In this document: positions 1 through 6,268 of the stretch, piece by piece
How positions within the stretch are numbered: position 1 is the stretch's first letter
Layout of the letters: the number at the start of each line of letters is the position of its first letter
Source of the DNA: Mariprofundales bacterium
GTDB taxonomy: Bacteria > Pseudomonadota > Zetaproteobacteria > Mariprofundales > S012-25
DNA length: 9,716 nucleotides
Reading direction: 5' to 3'
Assembly (NCBI GenBank): GCA_015487905.1
Contig: WFOX01000003.1
Location: 1 to 9,716 of the forward strand
Notes under the pieces: model-generated
The model's input: only the letters and a program-made list of their open reading frames with translations
The model's database searches: none
What the model was told of the DNA's origin: nothing
Translations under genes and position numbers: made by a program

Positions 1-530
1 CCGGCCACAAGCGCCACCGCAAATGCGGCCCATTCGGGCTTGCCGAGCGCGAGCAGCACGCCGATCGTAAGCACGCGCTCGGGGCGCGTAAGCCAATCCT
101 CGGCCATCGGCGCCGCAAAGCGCTCGCCCCAAGCGCGCAGATAGCTCGTAAGCAGCGAAAAGAGCAGGGCGGCCACGCACAGCGCAGCCCAAAGGGGCTG
201 AGCATTCGCGGCGAAGTGGTAGGCAAGCCCCGTCCAGATCGCGCCCTCGCCGATGCGATCCAGGGTCGCGTCCAGCACGGCGCCGAAGCGCGTGGCGCCA
301 TTGTGGTTGCGCGCAAGCACGCCATCCAGCGCATCCACCGACGAGCCGATGAGAAACAGGATCGCCGCGGTCGTGAAGTGGCCTGTGGCCGCAGGCAGCA
401 TCGCCAGCACGGCGAGGGTGGCGCCGGCAAGCGAGACATGATTGGGCCGGATGCCGGCGCGCGCAAGCATGCGCGCCACGGGCGCCAGAGTCCGCTCGGC
501 GCCCCTCTTGATCGCCCCGCGGGGGGTCAT
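1..530 (-). CDS. CDP-alcohol phosphatidyltransferase, phosphatidylinositol-phosphate-synthase-like (3' end outside window)
   Basis: The reading frame is open from ATG at 530 to the left edge, giving 176 complete codons; the C-terminus is missing. The CDP-alcohol phosphatidyltransferase signature DGx2ARx8Gx3Dx3D is complete, with the metal-binding aspartates at D66, D69, D87 and D91. Around it are hydrophobic helices typical of this six-helix membrane family. The stretch RFGAVLDATLDR and the later RPER (149-152) closely resemble mycobacterial PgsA1, which joins CDP-diacylglycerol and inositol 3-phosphate to make phosphatidylinositol phosphate; that comparison is from memory. With a myo-inositol-phosphate synthase upstream, an inositol-phosphate acceptor is the best guess. 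Other acceptors of the family, such as glycerol phosphate, cannot be excluded. The ATG overlaps the TGA of the phosphatase gene (ATGA) and has a GGGGAG Shine-Dalgarno sequence, so translation is probably coupled. Confidence 0.85.
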   Translation of the reverse strand, partial: MTPRGAIKRGAERTLAPVARMLARAGIRPNHVSLAGATLAVLAMLPAATGHFTTAAILFLIGSSVDALDGVLARNHNGATRFGAVLDATLDRIGEGAIWTGLAYHFAANAQPLWAALCVAALLFSLLTSYLRAWGERFAAPMAEDWLTRPERVLTIGVLLALGKPEWAAFAVALVA

Positions 531-1198
531 CCGTGCTCCCCAAGCGCTGCGCGCGGCGTAAAATCGCCTTGCAGGATCCGATTCACGGCTGCGCGCACAT
601 CCTGCACCACGGGCACATCCCATCCCTGGGCGCGAAAGTCACGGGTTGAGAAGATTCCTTCCACGGCGATGAACTTTACACGAGCCTCGTGCGCAATGCG
701 CGCATCGTTGAGGGAGTCGCCCACAAACACCATCGCATCGCGCGTAATGCCAAGCTTTCTCTCAAGCCAAGCGAAGTGCGGCTCGCCCTTGGCAAGACCG
801 CGCTCAGGGTCGTAGCCAAGCGCTGCATTGATGGGCCAGGTGCGCGTCATCTGCCGCACATACACGTCCAGATTGTTGGACGAGACCGCCACGAACAGGC
901 CCGCTTGGCGCAATTCCTCCAGCGCCCGCGCCTTTTCCGGCGCAAGCTCAATCCCTTGCAGGATCTCCTTTTTCCAGTCCTCAAACGCCTTTGCCACGTG
1001 CGCATTGCGCGCATCTCCCGGAAAGATTTCCTCAAGCTGCTTGATGAACGGAAGGCCTGACGTGCGCAGATACATGCGCCTGGCCCAGGCCACATCCACG
1101 CCGTAGTGCTCGTGCATGAGCTCGGCCGCCTTGTCCGCATACATGCCCATCGTGTCCACAAGCGTGCCGTCCAGATCCAGCACCACGCACTTCACCAT
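527..1198 (-). CDS. HAD-superfamily phosphatase (phosphoglycolate/beta-phosphoglucomutase-like)
   Basis: This 223-residue protein has all four HAD motifs. Motif I is DLDGTLVDT with nucleophile D8 and acid/base D10, motif II is S106 in AVSSNN, motif III is K137 in LAKGEP, and motif IV is GDSLND with D161 and D165. A helical cap domain lies between motifs I and II (about residues 15-90), so it is a subfamily-I enzyme. It has no signal peptide or membrane helix and should be cytoplasmic. The true substrate is not visible. Its position between a cytidylyltransferase-like gene and a CDP-alcohol transferase suggests it removes the phosphate left by inositol-phosphate condensation, or frees inositol from inositol phosphate; this is inference. 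The ATG overlaps the preceding stop by 7 nt (ATGGTGA), and AGGAGGTGA lies just upstream at 1203-1211 inside the preceding gene. Confidence 0.88.
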   Translation of the reverse strand: MVKCVVLDLDGTLVDTMGMYADKAAELMHEHYGVDVAWARRMYLRTSGLPFIKQLEEIFPGDARNAHVAKAFEDWKKEILQGIELAPEKARALEELRQAGLFVAVSSNNLDVYVRQMTRTWPINAALGYDPERGLAKGEPHFAWLERKLGITRDAMVFVGDSLNDARIAHEARVKFIAVEGIFSTRDFRAQGWDVPVVQDVRAAVNRILQGDFTPRAALGEHG

Positions 1199-1887
1199 CT
1201 TCTCACCTCCTCATCCGCACGCTTCCAGTCCTCAGGCGTGTCCAGCTCAAACCAAGTAAGCTTTGGCATCCAGCATACCTGCGGGCGAAGACGGGGAAGC
1301 ACATGCTCCACGAACAGCTCTTCAGCCCTTGCGCCAGCCAGCAATGCATCCACGGCTTGCCAATAGCGGGCGGCCTCTTGCTTGGGGATCACGCTTGCGC
1401 CGATATAGGCGCCGTCGTAGTCGGAAAGGGTTTTGGAGATGGCGACAAGCCGCCCATCTTGCACGCGCACCTTCATCTCATCCGCCATCACGGGCCGGTC
1501 ATTCTGCGCCGCAATGGCGATGTCCTGCGCCTGCGCGGTAAAAACCTTCCAAAACCCGCGCGGGAAGATGTGATCGGCGTTGGCAAGCACAAAGCCCTCA
1601 TCACCAACCACATCGCGCGCGGCAAGCAGGCTGGGAAGATTCCCTTGGTGCATGTAGCGCGGATTGCGCACGGCCTTCACATCGGGCGCGTGATGCGCAA
1701 GCCATGCCTCCACTTCCTCGGCTTTGTAGCCGGAGGCGACGACGATCTCATCCGCCACCTCACGCAGCGCATCCAGCACCCACGCAAGCGCAGGCCGCCC
1801 GCCCACATTGACGAGCGCCTTGGGCTTGCCCTTGGAGATGGCCGCAAGGCGCGTGCCGCGGCCTGCCGCCAAGACCACGCCGATCAT
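1192..1887 (-). CDS. Nucleotidyltransferase, candidate CTP:inositol-1-phosphate cytidylyltransferase
   Basis: From the ATG at 1887 this is 231 residues of the NTP_transferase fold. The nucleotide-binding start is LAAGRGTRL with KPKAL following at 21-25. A metal-site aspartate lies in ADHIF (D105), and the family's usual C-terminal ELDTPEDWKRA is at 214-224. The use of ADHIF in place of the GDxxF-type motif, together with GNLPSLLAAR before it, recalls archaeal and bacterial inositol-1-phosphate cytidylyltransferases, often fused to a CDP-alcohol transferase; here the two activities would be separate adjacent genes. The predicted reaction is CTP plus inositol phosphate to CDP-inositol. A sugar-1-phosphate, glycerol- or choline-phosphate substrate is the main alternative. 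The frame continues upstream to an ATG at 1941, but the 1887 start is preferred because AAGGAGG sits 5 nt before it and ATGA overlaps the upstream stop. Confidence 0.82.
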   Translation of the reverse strand: MIGVVLAAGRGTRLAAISKGKPKALVNVGGRPALAWVLDALREVADEIVVASGYKAEEVEAWLAHHAPDVKAVRNPRYMHQGNLPSLLAARDVVGDEGFVLANADHIFPRGFWKVFTAQAQDIAIAAQNDRPVMADEMKVRVQDGRLVAISKTLSDYDGAYIGASVIPKQEAARYWQAVDALLAGARAEELFVEHVLPRLRPQVCWMPKLTWFELDTPEDWKRADEEVRRW

Positions 1888-2453
1888 GCCGCCCTCCTTG
1901 CCGCAAGGATGCGATGCAAAGCCGAGAAGTTGGCGATGCACGCCACAGCTACAAGCGTGGCGGCATAAGCCTCAAGCAAAAGCCCCGCCGTGATGATGAG
2001 CATGCGCACATCGCGCGAGCCGATCGTGGCTGCGGCAGGAAGCCCGCCCGCTTCAGCCCGTGCGCGCACATAAGGTGTCAGCACCGAGCCCGTGATCGCC
2101 AGATACCCAAGCCAGCGCCAGGCCTCAGGCGCAGCCTCAATGAGCGCAACGAGCATCGCGAGATCCACATAGCGATCCAGCACGGCATCCAAAAGCGCCC
2201 CGGCAGGACTTGCACATCCTTTGAGCCTTGCCAGATCCCCGTCCAGGCTGTCCAGCCACGCACCCAGCCAGAGAAACAGCGCCGCAAGCCAAGGGTGACC
2301 CGCCACCAGCAAAAGCGGCGCAGCCATGCCGCCTGCTGCGGCAGAAAGCAGCGTGAGATGATCCGGATGCAGCCAGGGAATGCGGGCAAGCGCCCGCGCA
2401 ACAGGCGCAAGCAAGCGCTTGTTCCAGCGCTCCACAAAACCCACGGGCCTCAT
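1884..2453 (-). CDS. CDP-alcohol phosphatidyltransferase, di-myo-inositol-phosphate-phosphate-synthase-like
   Basis: From ATG 2453 this is 189 residues. The CDP-alcohol transferase signature is complete: D68, D71-G-D-L-A-R, G85, D89 and D93. The second half has PYVRARAE (127-134) and SRDVR (146-150). The RDVR in place of the RPER of phosphatidylinositol-phosphate synthases recalls, from memory, the soluble-product DIPP synthases, which join CDP-inositol to inositol phosphate. Several hydrophobic helices mark it as an integral membrane enzyme. It directly precedes the cytidylyltransferase-like gene (ATGA overlap), and in several thermophiles these two activities are fused in one protein. An alternative is a lipid-forming enzyme with another acceptor. 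The frame extends upstream to an ATG at 2498, but the start at 2453 forms ATGA with the GDPD stop and has GGAAG upstream. CDP-alcohol family assignment is firm; the product assignment is tentative. Confidence 0.85.
   Translation of the reverse strand: MRPVGFVERWNKRLLAPVARALARIPWLHPDHLTLLSAAAGGMAAPLLLVAGHPWLAALFLWLGAWLDSLDGDLARLKGCASPAGALLDAVLDRYVDLAMLVALIEAAPEAWRWLGYLAITGSVLTPYVRARAEAGGLPAAATIGSRDVRMLIITAGLLLEAYAATLVAVACIANFSALHRILAARRAA
1893..1899 (-). promoter_or_regulatory. Ribosome binding site AAGGAGG fixing the nucleotidyltransferase start
   Basis: On the minus strand AAGGAGG is followed by 5 nt and the ATG at 1887. It lies inside the end of the upstream CDP-alcohol transferase gene. 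It favours 1887 over the upstream in-frame ATG at 1941, which would create a long overlap. Confidence 0.75.
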
Positions 2454-3139
2454 CGCATCTTCCGCAAACGCACAAGCAGCGCGGGATCGTTCGTGCAAAT
2501 GGCATCAGGCTCGTGGCCAAGGAGCTTATCCAGCTCGTCCTCGCGCTCCTCGTGCCAGATCATGAGCCGAAGTCCTGCGCGCTTGGCCTCGTCCGCAAAA
2601 CCATCAAGCAGCCGATGCGGCCAGGGATCGCGTGCTTCCCAGCACGGGTGCAGCCACGCGCAGCCGAGTTTGCGCGCAAGCGCGATGCTCGTGGCGGCAT
2701 CCAGCACCGTGCCGAGCATCAGCGAGATCGGCACATCTGGCCTTGCCGCCCGAAAGGCGGCAAGTGCCCCGGCATGAAACGAGCCCACCACGATGAAATC
2801 GGCCGCCTCAGGCGGAAGCAGGCGGGCAAGCGGCATCGCAGCATCCATGTCCTTTATTTCCAACAACAGATACATCCCAGCGCGGCGCGCCCAGTCCACA
2901 AGCTCGGCCACAGGCGGATGCTGGGGCGCATGGCGGGCGAACTCGGCGAAGGGCATCTCCCGGATGCGCCGCCCGCCCAATGCATAATCGTGGTGCACGA
3001 CGAGCACGCCGTCCTGGGTCATCTGCACATCGGCCTCGCACATCTCCGCGCCCGCCTGTTTTGCGCCTGCAAAGGCCTGCCATGTGTTCGGCGGATGGTA
3101 GGCGCTGTCGCCGCGATGCGCGCACACAAGCGGCTTCAT
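2450..3139 (-). CDS. Glycerophosphodiester phosphodiesterase family protein
   Basis: This 229-residue protein matches the small cytoplasmic GDPD TIM-barrel family, without a signal peptide. It starts with HRGDSAY (H8), has the metal pair E35-x-D37, HHD with catalytic H50, and LLLEIK with metal ligand E94. It ends with a typical ICTNDP strand. Family members hydrolyse glycerophosphodiesters to glycerol 3-phosphate and an alcohol. In this setting a phosphodiester holding inositol, such as glycerophosphoinositol, is a reasonable substrate, but that is inference. One oddity is that the usual PENT motif after HRG reads PPNT, with proline at residue 17 where glutamate is expected. ATG 3139 overlaps the TGA of the upstream gene (ATGA) with GGGAG upstream. 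Its own TGA overlaps the next ATG in the same way. Confidence 0.87.
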   Translation of the reverse strand: MKPLVCAHRGDSAYHPPNTWQAFAGAKQAGAEMCEADVQMTQDGVLVVHHDYALGGRRIREMPFAEFARHAPQHPPVAELVDWARRAGMYLLLEIKDMDAAMPLARLLPPEAADFIVVGSFHAGALAAFRAARPDVPISLMLGTVLDAATSIALARKLGCAWLHPCWEARDPWPHRLLDGFADEAKRAGLRLMIWHEEREDELDKLLGHEPDAICTNDPALLVRLRKMR

Positions 3140-4872
3140 TCGTCTTGCTCCCGTGCCAAAAACCGCTCCAGCCGGAACTCGCGCACCATGCGCGAGCCAG
3201 CATCGGCAAGCAGCGCGAAGAAGAGCAACACGCGCCAGAACTCAGGCGCAGGTGCGGCATGCAAAAATGCCGCCTGCCATGCCGCGCCAAGCCATGTGAT
3301 GAGTCCCCAAGCGGCAAGCCACGCCATGACAAGCGTGCTGAAAAACGCGGGCGTGCTGCGTCGATGCCGCCATTTCCAGATGAGCCACAGCGCATACAAC
3401 GCGGCGATGGGGATCAAGAACCCCCAGCCTCCGCCAGGCACCGCGACGGCTTGCACGAGGTCTTGGTTCGCATATACGGAAGCAAGCAGCACGATGCTCG
3501 CAAGCATGCTGCCGATCTCGCGGAAGGTGATTGCGCGCTCCAGCCAGAAGGCCACAGGGTGCAAACGGGCAGCGACAAGCGCATCCAATAGGCGATCGTA
3601 AAGCGATTCGCGGGCGCCTGGAAACAAGGGCGGCAGGCGGATCGGAAAGTCCAGCAAAAACCGCAATCCCCTGCTGTTTCGTGCAAGCGCATATACGCGC
3701 TTGCCGTGCTCTACGACCTTGTGGCGCCATTCGGCAAGCGCAAGCCCCACAATCAGGATGGCGTTGTAATAGTGCGCTTGGGGATGGAACCAAGCCTCGT
3801 GCGTATCGGCGATTGCATCCAGCGCATCCAACACGGCCTTATGCCAGGGGTTGAGATCCCGGAGCGCATCGCGGCCCTGGCCGCAAAACAAAAGCCTTGC
3901 ACGCAAACACATCGCAAGCCCGCTGGGGTTTTCGCGTTCGGCTGCGCCAGCCAGATGGGTATCTTGCAAGACATAGGTCTTGGCCTTGGCAAGCGCCTTA
4001 TGCACATCCGCGCGCAGCGCCTCGTCTTCGGCGCCCCGGTCCAAAAAGGCCATCAAGGCGCGCACGGCATTGAAGGTGTTGTCTATGTTCGGGTTCGCGC
4101 GCCAGCGATCGCCCCAGCCACCTTCAGCGTTCTGCGCGGCCACAAGCCAACGCACAGCCCCTGCGATCACCGTGGGCATGCGAGGATCCGGACCAAGATC
4201 CCAAGTGCGCAATAGCGCGTAAAGCGCAAGCGAGGTAGCGCCGACGATACCGGCTTCTGCGCAAGTGGGTGCCTCGTCGGTGTGCCAGCAGCAAAGGGGT
4301 TCGGTTTCACCAAAGGTGTGTGCGCGCGCAAGCAGCCATGCCCGCATTTCGTGTTTGGCCTTGCGCGCTTCCTCCGGAAGATGGGCGATGCCATGCAACA
4401 CATGCAGGAATCTTGCCGTTGTGCCGACCTCAAGCGGCATGCCTGCAAGCGGCGCCGGAGAAGCAAGCCCGCCTTGCTGCAAGCGTTCCACCAGGTAATG
4501 GATGCCGCGTCGCACGGTATCCTCGCGCGCATCCCAGCCGAGGTGCGCGAGCAATTCCAATGAGCGATAGCAGGCGCCCGAGTTGGGCGCGCCATCCACA
4601 AGCCATGCACCTTCCGGGGTTTGGTTGCGCACGGCAAAGCCAAGGATCGCTGCAAGCGGAAGCGGCACATCGCGCCGTATCCAGTCCGCGAGGATGCGAA
4701 AGTCAATCCATGCTTCGCGCGGCAGGCCAAAGGCGGGCAGATGATCCCGCACCTCTAGCCGAATGTCCGGCGCAAGCCTTGCATTCGTTTTGTGCAACAA
4801 AAGCGCCGCCTTGCGCCAGCGCGAGGGCGAAGCGGAAAGATAAAAGAGTCGGGCGGGAACAGGACGCGTCAT
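3136..4872 (-). CDS. Terpenoid-cyclase-like alpha/alpha-toroid protein with C-terminal membrane domain
   Basis: This 578-residue protein has two parts. Residues about 60-390 look like the alpha/alpha toroid of prenyltransferases and squalene-hopene cyclases: two QW-type motifs fit QxxxGxW (Q84-W90 and Q247-W253), with repeated helix pairs and the stretch IDNTFNAVRAL at 263-273. In class II cyclases that region carries DxDD; here it reads NIDN, so the catalytic acids are largely absent and cyclase chemistry is doubtful. Residues about 453-558 contain roughly four hydrophobic helices, and the C-terminus is charged, so the protein is probably membrane anchored. I do not recognise the full architecture or its function. 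It heads the six-gene overlapping cluster, 75 bp after ino1, with only a weak Shine-Dalgarno sequence before ATG 4872. Its TGA overlaps the GDPD ATG. Confidence 0.75.
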   Translation of the reverse strand: MTRPVPARLFYLSASPSRWRKAALLLHKTNARLAPDIRLEVRDHLPAFGLPREAWIDFRILADWIRRDVPLPLAAILGFAVRNQTPEGAWLVDGAPNSGACYRSLELLAHLGWDAREDTVRRGIHYLVERLQQGGLASPAPLAGMPLEVGTTARFLHVLHGIAHLPEEARKAKHEMRAWLLARAHTFGETEPLCCWHTDEAPTCAEAGIVGATSLALYALLRTWDLGPDPRMPTVIAGAVRWLVAAQNAEGGWGDRWRANPNIDNTFNAVRALMAFLDRGAEDEALRADVHKALAKAKTYVLQDTHLAGAAERENPSGLAMCLRARLLFCGQGRDALRDLNPWHKAVLDALDAIADTHEAWFHPQAHYYNAILIVGLALAEWRHKVVEHGKRVYALARNSRGLRFLLDFPIRLPPLFPGARESLYDRLLDALVAARLHPVAFWLERAITFREIGSMLASIVLLASVYANQDLVQAVAVPGGGWGFLIPIAALYALWLIWKWRHRRSTPAFFSTLVMAWLAAWGLITWLGAAWQAAFLHAAPAPEFWRVLLFFALLADAGSRMVREFRLERFLAREQDE

Positions 4873-4892
4873 CGCCGCGTTTGCAGACGCGC

Positions 4893-4924
4893 AAAAATCA
4901 GGGGGCGATCTGTGCCCCCTGATT
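4893..4924 (-). terminator. Intrinsic terminator after ino1
   Basis: On the minus strand a perfect 11-bp stem, AATCAGGGGGC paired with GCCCCCTGATT, encloses a 7-nt loop and is followed by five T residues. It starts 23 nt after the ino1 stop and ends 20 nt before the next gene. It should stop or sharply reduce transcription passing from ino1 into the six-gene cluster. The plus strand reads TCAGG first and lacks a T run after the stem, so the terminator acts only leftwards. Confidence 0.85.
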
Positions 4925-4947
4925 GCGCGATGACAACACCAAGCGCT

Positions 4948-6093
4948 TCATGCGTTCGCGGCATCGGCGAGTTCGCCGTTTTCGTTGGCGGGCGCATCGC
5001 CGCGGATGAAGGCCTCGGTCTTGCGCCAGGCGACATCGTCCGCGTATTGCACGGGCGGATGCTTCATGAAGAAGGCGCTCGGGCCTTCCAGCACGCCCGC
5101 AATGCCGCGATCCATCGCGAGCTTGCAGCAGCGGATCGCATCCACGGCGACCCCCGCCGAGTTCGGCGAATCCTCCACCGAAAGCCTTAGCTCAATGTGC
5201 ATCGGCACATCGCCGAAGAGCCGCCCTTCCAGCCGAATGAACGCAAGCTTGTTGTCCTTGAGGAACGGCACATAGTCGGACGGCCCCACATGGATGTTTT
5301 CCCAATCCAGCCGATGCGGCAGCACGGCCTGCACGGCCTCGGTCTTGGACTCCTTCTTGGATGCAAGCCGCTCGCGGTTGAGCATGTTAAGGAAGTCCGT
5401 ATTGCCGCCCGTGTTCATCTGGTAGGTGCGATCCACGGGCACGCCACGCTTCTTGAAGAGATCGGCAAGTGTCCTGTGCGTGATCGTCGCCCCTACCTGC
5501 GCCTTGATGTCATCACCGACGATCGGCAGCCCCGCCTCCTCAAAGCGCCGCGCCCAGGCCGGATCCGAGGCGATGAACACGGGGATGCAGTTCACAAACC
5601 CGCAACCCGCTTTCAGCGCCGCCTCGGCATACCAGCGCGTGGCCTCTTCGCTGCCGACCGGCAGGTAGTTCACGACGATCTCCGCGCCCGACTCCTTGAG
5701 GATGCGCACGACATCCTCTTGCGTGGGCTCTTTGGCATCCGCAAGCACGAAGGTGACATCCTCGGGGTAGTTCTTCATGTGGTCGGAAAAGCCGTCCAGC
5801 ACCTTGCCCATCTGCACCGTCACCCCCGTCTTCGGCACATCGGGGCAGAAGATTTTCGTGCAGTTGGGCTTGGCGAAGATCGCCTCGGCGAGATCGCGGC
5901 CCACCTTGCGCTTGTCAATGTCAAAGGCCGCCACGACCTCAATGTCATGCGGCGCATAGCCGCCGATCTCCCAGTGCATGAGGCCGATCGCCTGATCCTT
6001 CTTCTCCGGCCCATAGTAATAAATGCCCTGCACGAGCGAGCTTGCGCAGTTGCCGACACCGACGATGGCAATCTTCACCTTCTTCCGACCCAC
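4948..6093 (-). CDS. ino1: Inositol-3-phosphate synthase (myo-inositol-1-phosphate synthase)
   Basis: This enzyme converts D-glucose 6-phosphate to 1D-myo-inositol 3-phosphate using bound NAD+. At 381 residues it has the length of the short bacterial type. It shows the NAD-binding start IAIVGVGNCASSL (8-20), the YLPVGSEE segment (143-150), the strongly conserved GDDIKAQVGATITHR (193-207, with active-site lysine K197), the NTGGNTDFLNML segment (227-238), and DSPNSAG (308-314). The sequence resembles actinobacterial Ino1 such as that of Mycobacterium tuberculosis rather than the longer eukaryotic form, by recollection. The start is GTG at 6093, chosen because a full AAGGAGGTGA lies 6 nt upstream. 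It is the first gene of the leftward inositol cluster but is separated from the rest by an intrinsic terminator, so it can be expressed at a higher level than the downstream genes. Confidence 0.97.
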   Translation of the reverse strand: MGRKKVKIAIVGVGNCASSLVQGIYYYGPEKKDQAIGLMHWEIGGYAPHDIEVVAAFDIDKRKVGRDLAEAIFAKPNCTKIFCPDVPKTGVTVQMGKVLDGFSDHMKNYPEDVTFVLADAKEPTQEDVVRILKESGAEIVVNYLPVGSEEATRWYAEAALKAGCGFVNCIPVFIASDPAWARRFEEAGLPIVGDDIKAQVGATITHRTLADLFKKRGVPVDRTYQMNTGGNTDFLNMLNRERLASKKESKTEAVQAVLPHRLDWENIHVGPSDYVPFLKDNKLAFIRLEGRLFGDVPMHIELRLSVEDSPNSAGVAVDAIRCCKLAMDRGIAGVLEGPSAFFMKHPPVQYADDVAWRKTEAFIRGDAPANENGELADAANA

Positions 6094-6099
6094 GACGAC

Positions 6100-6109
6100 T
6101 CACCTCCTT
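6100..6109 (-). promoter_or_regulatory. Ribosome binding site of ino1
   Basis: AAGGAGGTGA on the minus strand, complementary over its whole length to the 16S rRNA 3' end, lies 6 nt before the GTG codon at 6093. It decides the start, since no nearer ATG is well placed, and predicts strong translation that offsets the weaker GTG initiator. Confidence 0.85.
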
Positions 6110-6130
6110 GTGCTTGGGGTTGAACGCCCT

Positions 6131-6226
6131 GCCATGCAGCGTGCAGGAGCGCGGTTATTTTTCCCATAAGGCCATGCAGGGGTTCGTTCAAGTCCTTTCC
6201 CGCTTGAATCCCATGCCCTGCATGCC
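6131..6226. repeat. Three copies of CATGCAG/CTGCATG in the divergent promoter region, candidate operator
   Basis: GCCATGCAG occurs at 6131-6139 and again at 6171-6179, exactly 40 bp apart, and the inverted form CTGCATG is at 6218-6224. The second copy lies in the -35/-10 spacer of the leftward promoter and the third in the spacer of the rightward promoter. The placement suggests a shared regulator-binding site, but the word is short and may be chance. Confidence 0.35.
6163..6191 (-). promoter_or_regulatory. Candidate sigma70 promoter for ino1
   Basis: On the minus strand TTGAAC (6191-6186) is followed by a 17-nt spacer and TATGGG (6168-6163). The -10 box is a poor match, but the spacing is ideal. 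Transcription would begin near 6157, leaving a leader of about 60 nt before the GTG start. Confidence 0.4.
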
Positions 6227-6232
6227 TATGAA
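6204..6232 (+). promoter_or_regulatory. Candidate sigma70 promoter for the thioredoxin gene
   Basis: TTGAAT (6204-6209), a 17-nt spacer and TATGAA (6227-6232), each box matching four of six consensus bases. Transcription would begin near 6239, about 30 nt before the ATG. Its -35 box faces the -35 box of the leftward promoter with 12 nt between them. Confidence 0.5.
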
Positions 6233-6268
6233 GATTTGCGAATATTGTGAAACGAAAAGGAGGTTGGG

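Noticed and set aside
216..815. Plus-strand open frame of 199 codons
   Set aside because: It lies opposite the CDP-alcohol transferase and HAD genes, which have clear family motifs; it is an antisense shadow with an arginine- and histidine-rich, family-free sequence.
4908..4936. TTGTCA and ACAGAT with 17-nt spacing on the minus strand as a promoter for the six-gene cluster
   Set aside because: The -10 box matches poorly, and its position is inside the terminator hairpin.
5197..6123. Plus-strand open frame of 308 codons
   Set aside because: It lies opposite the well-supported ino1 gene and has no recognisable motif.
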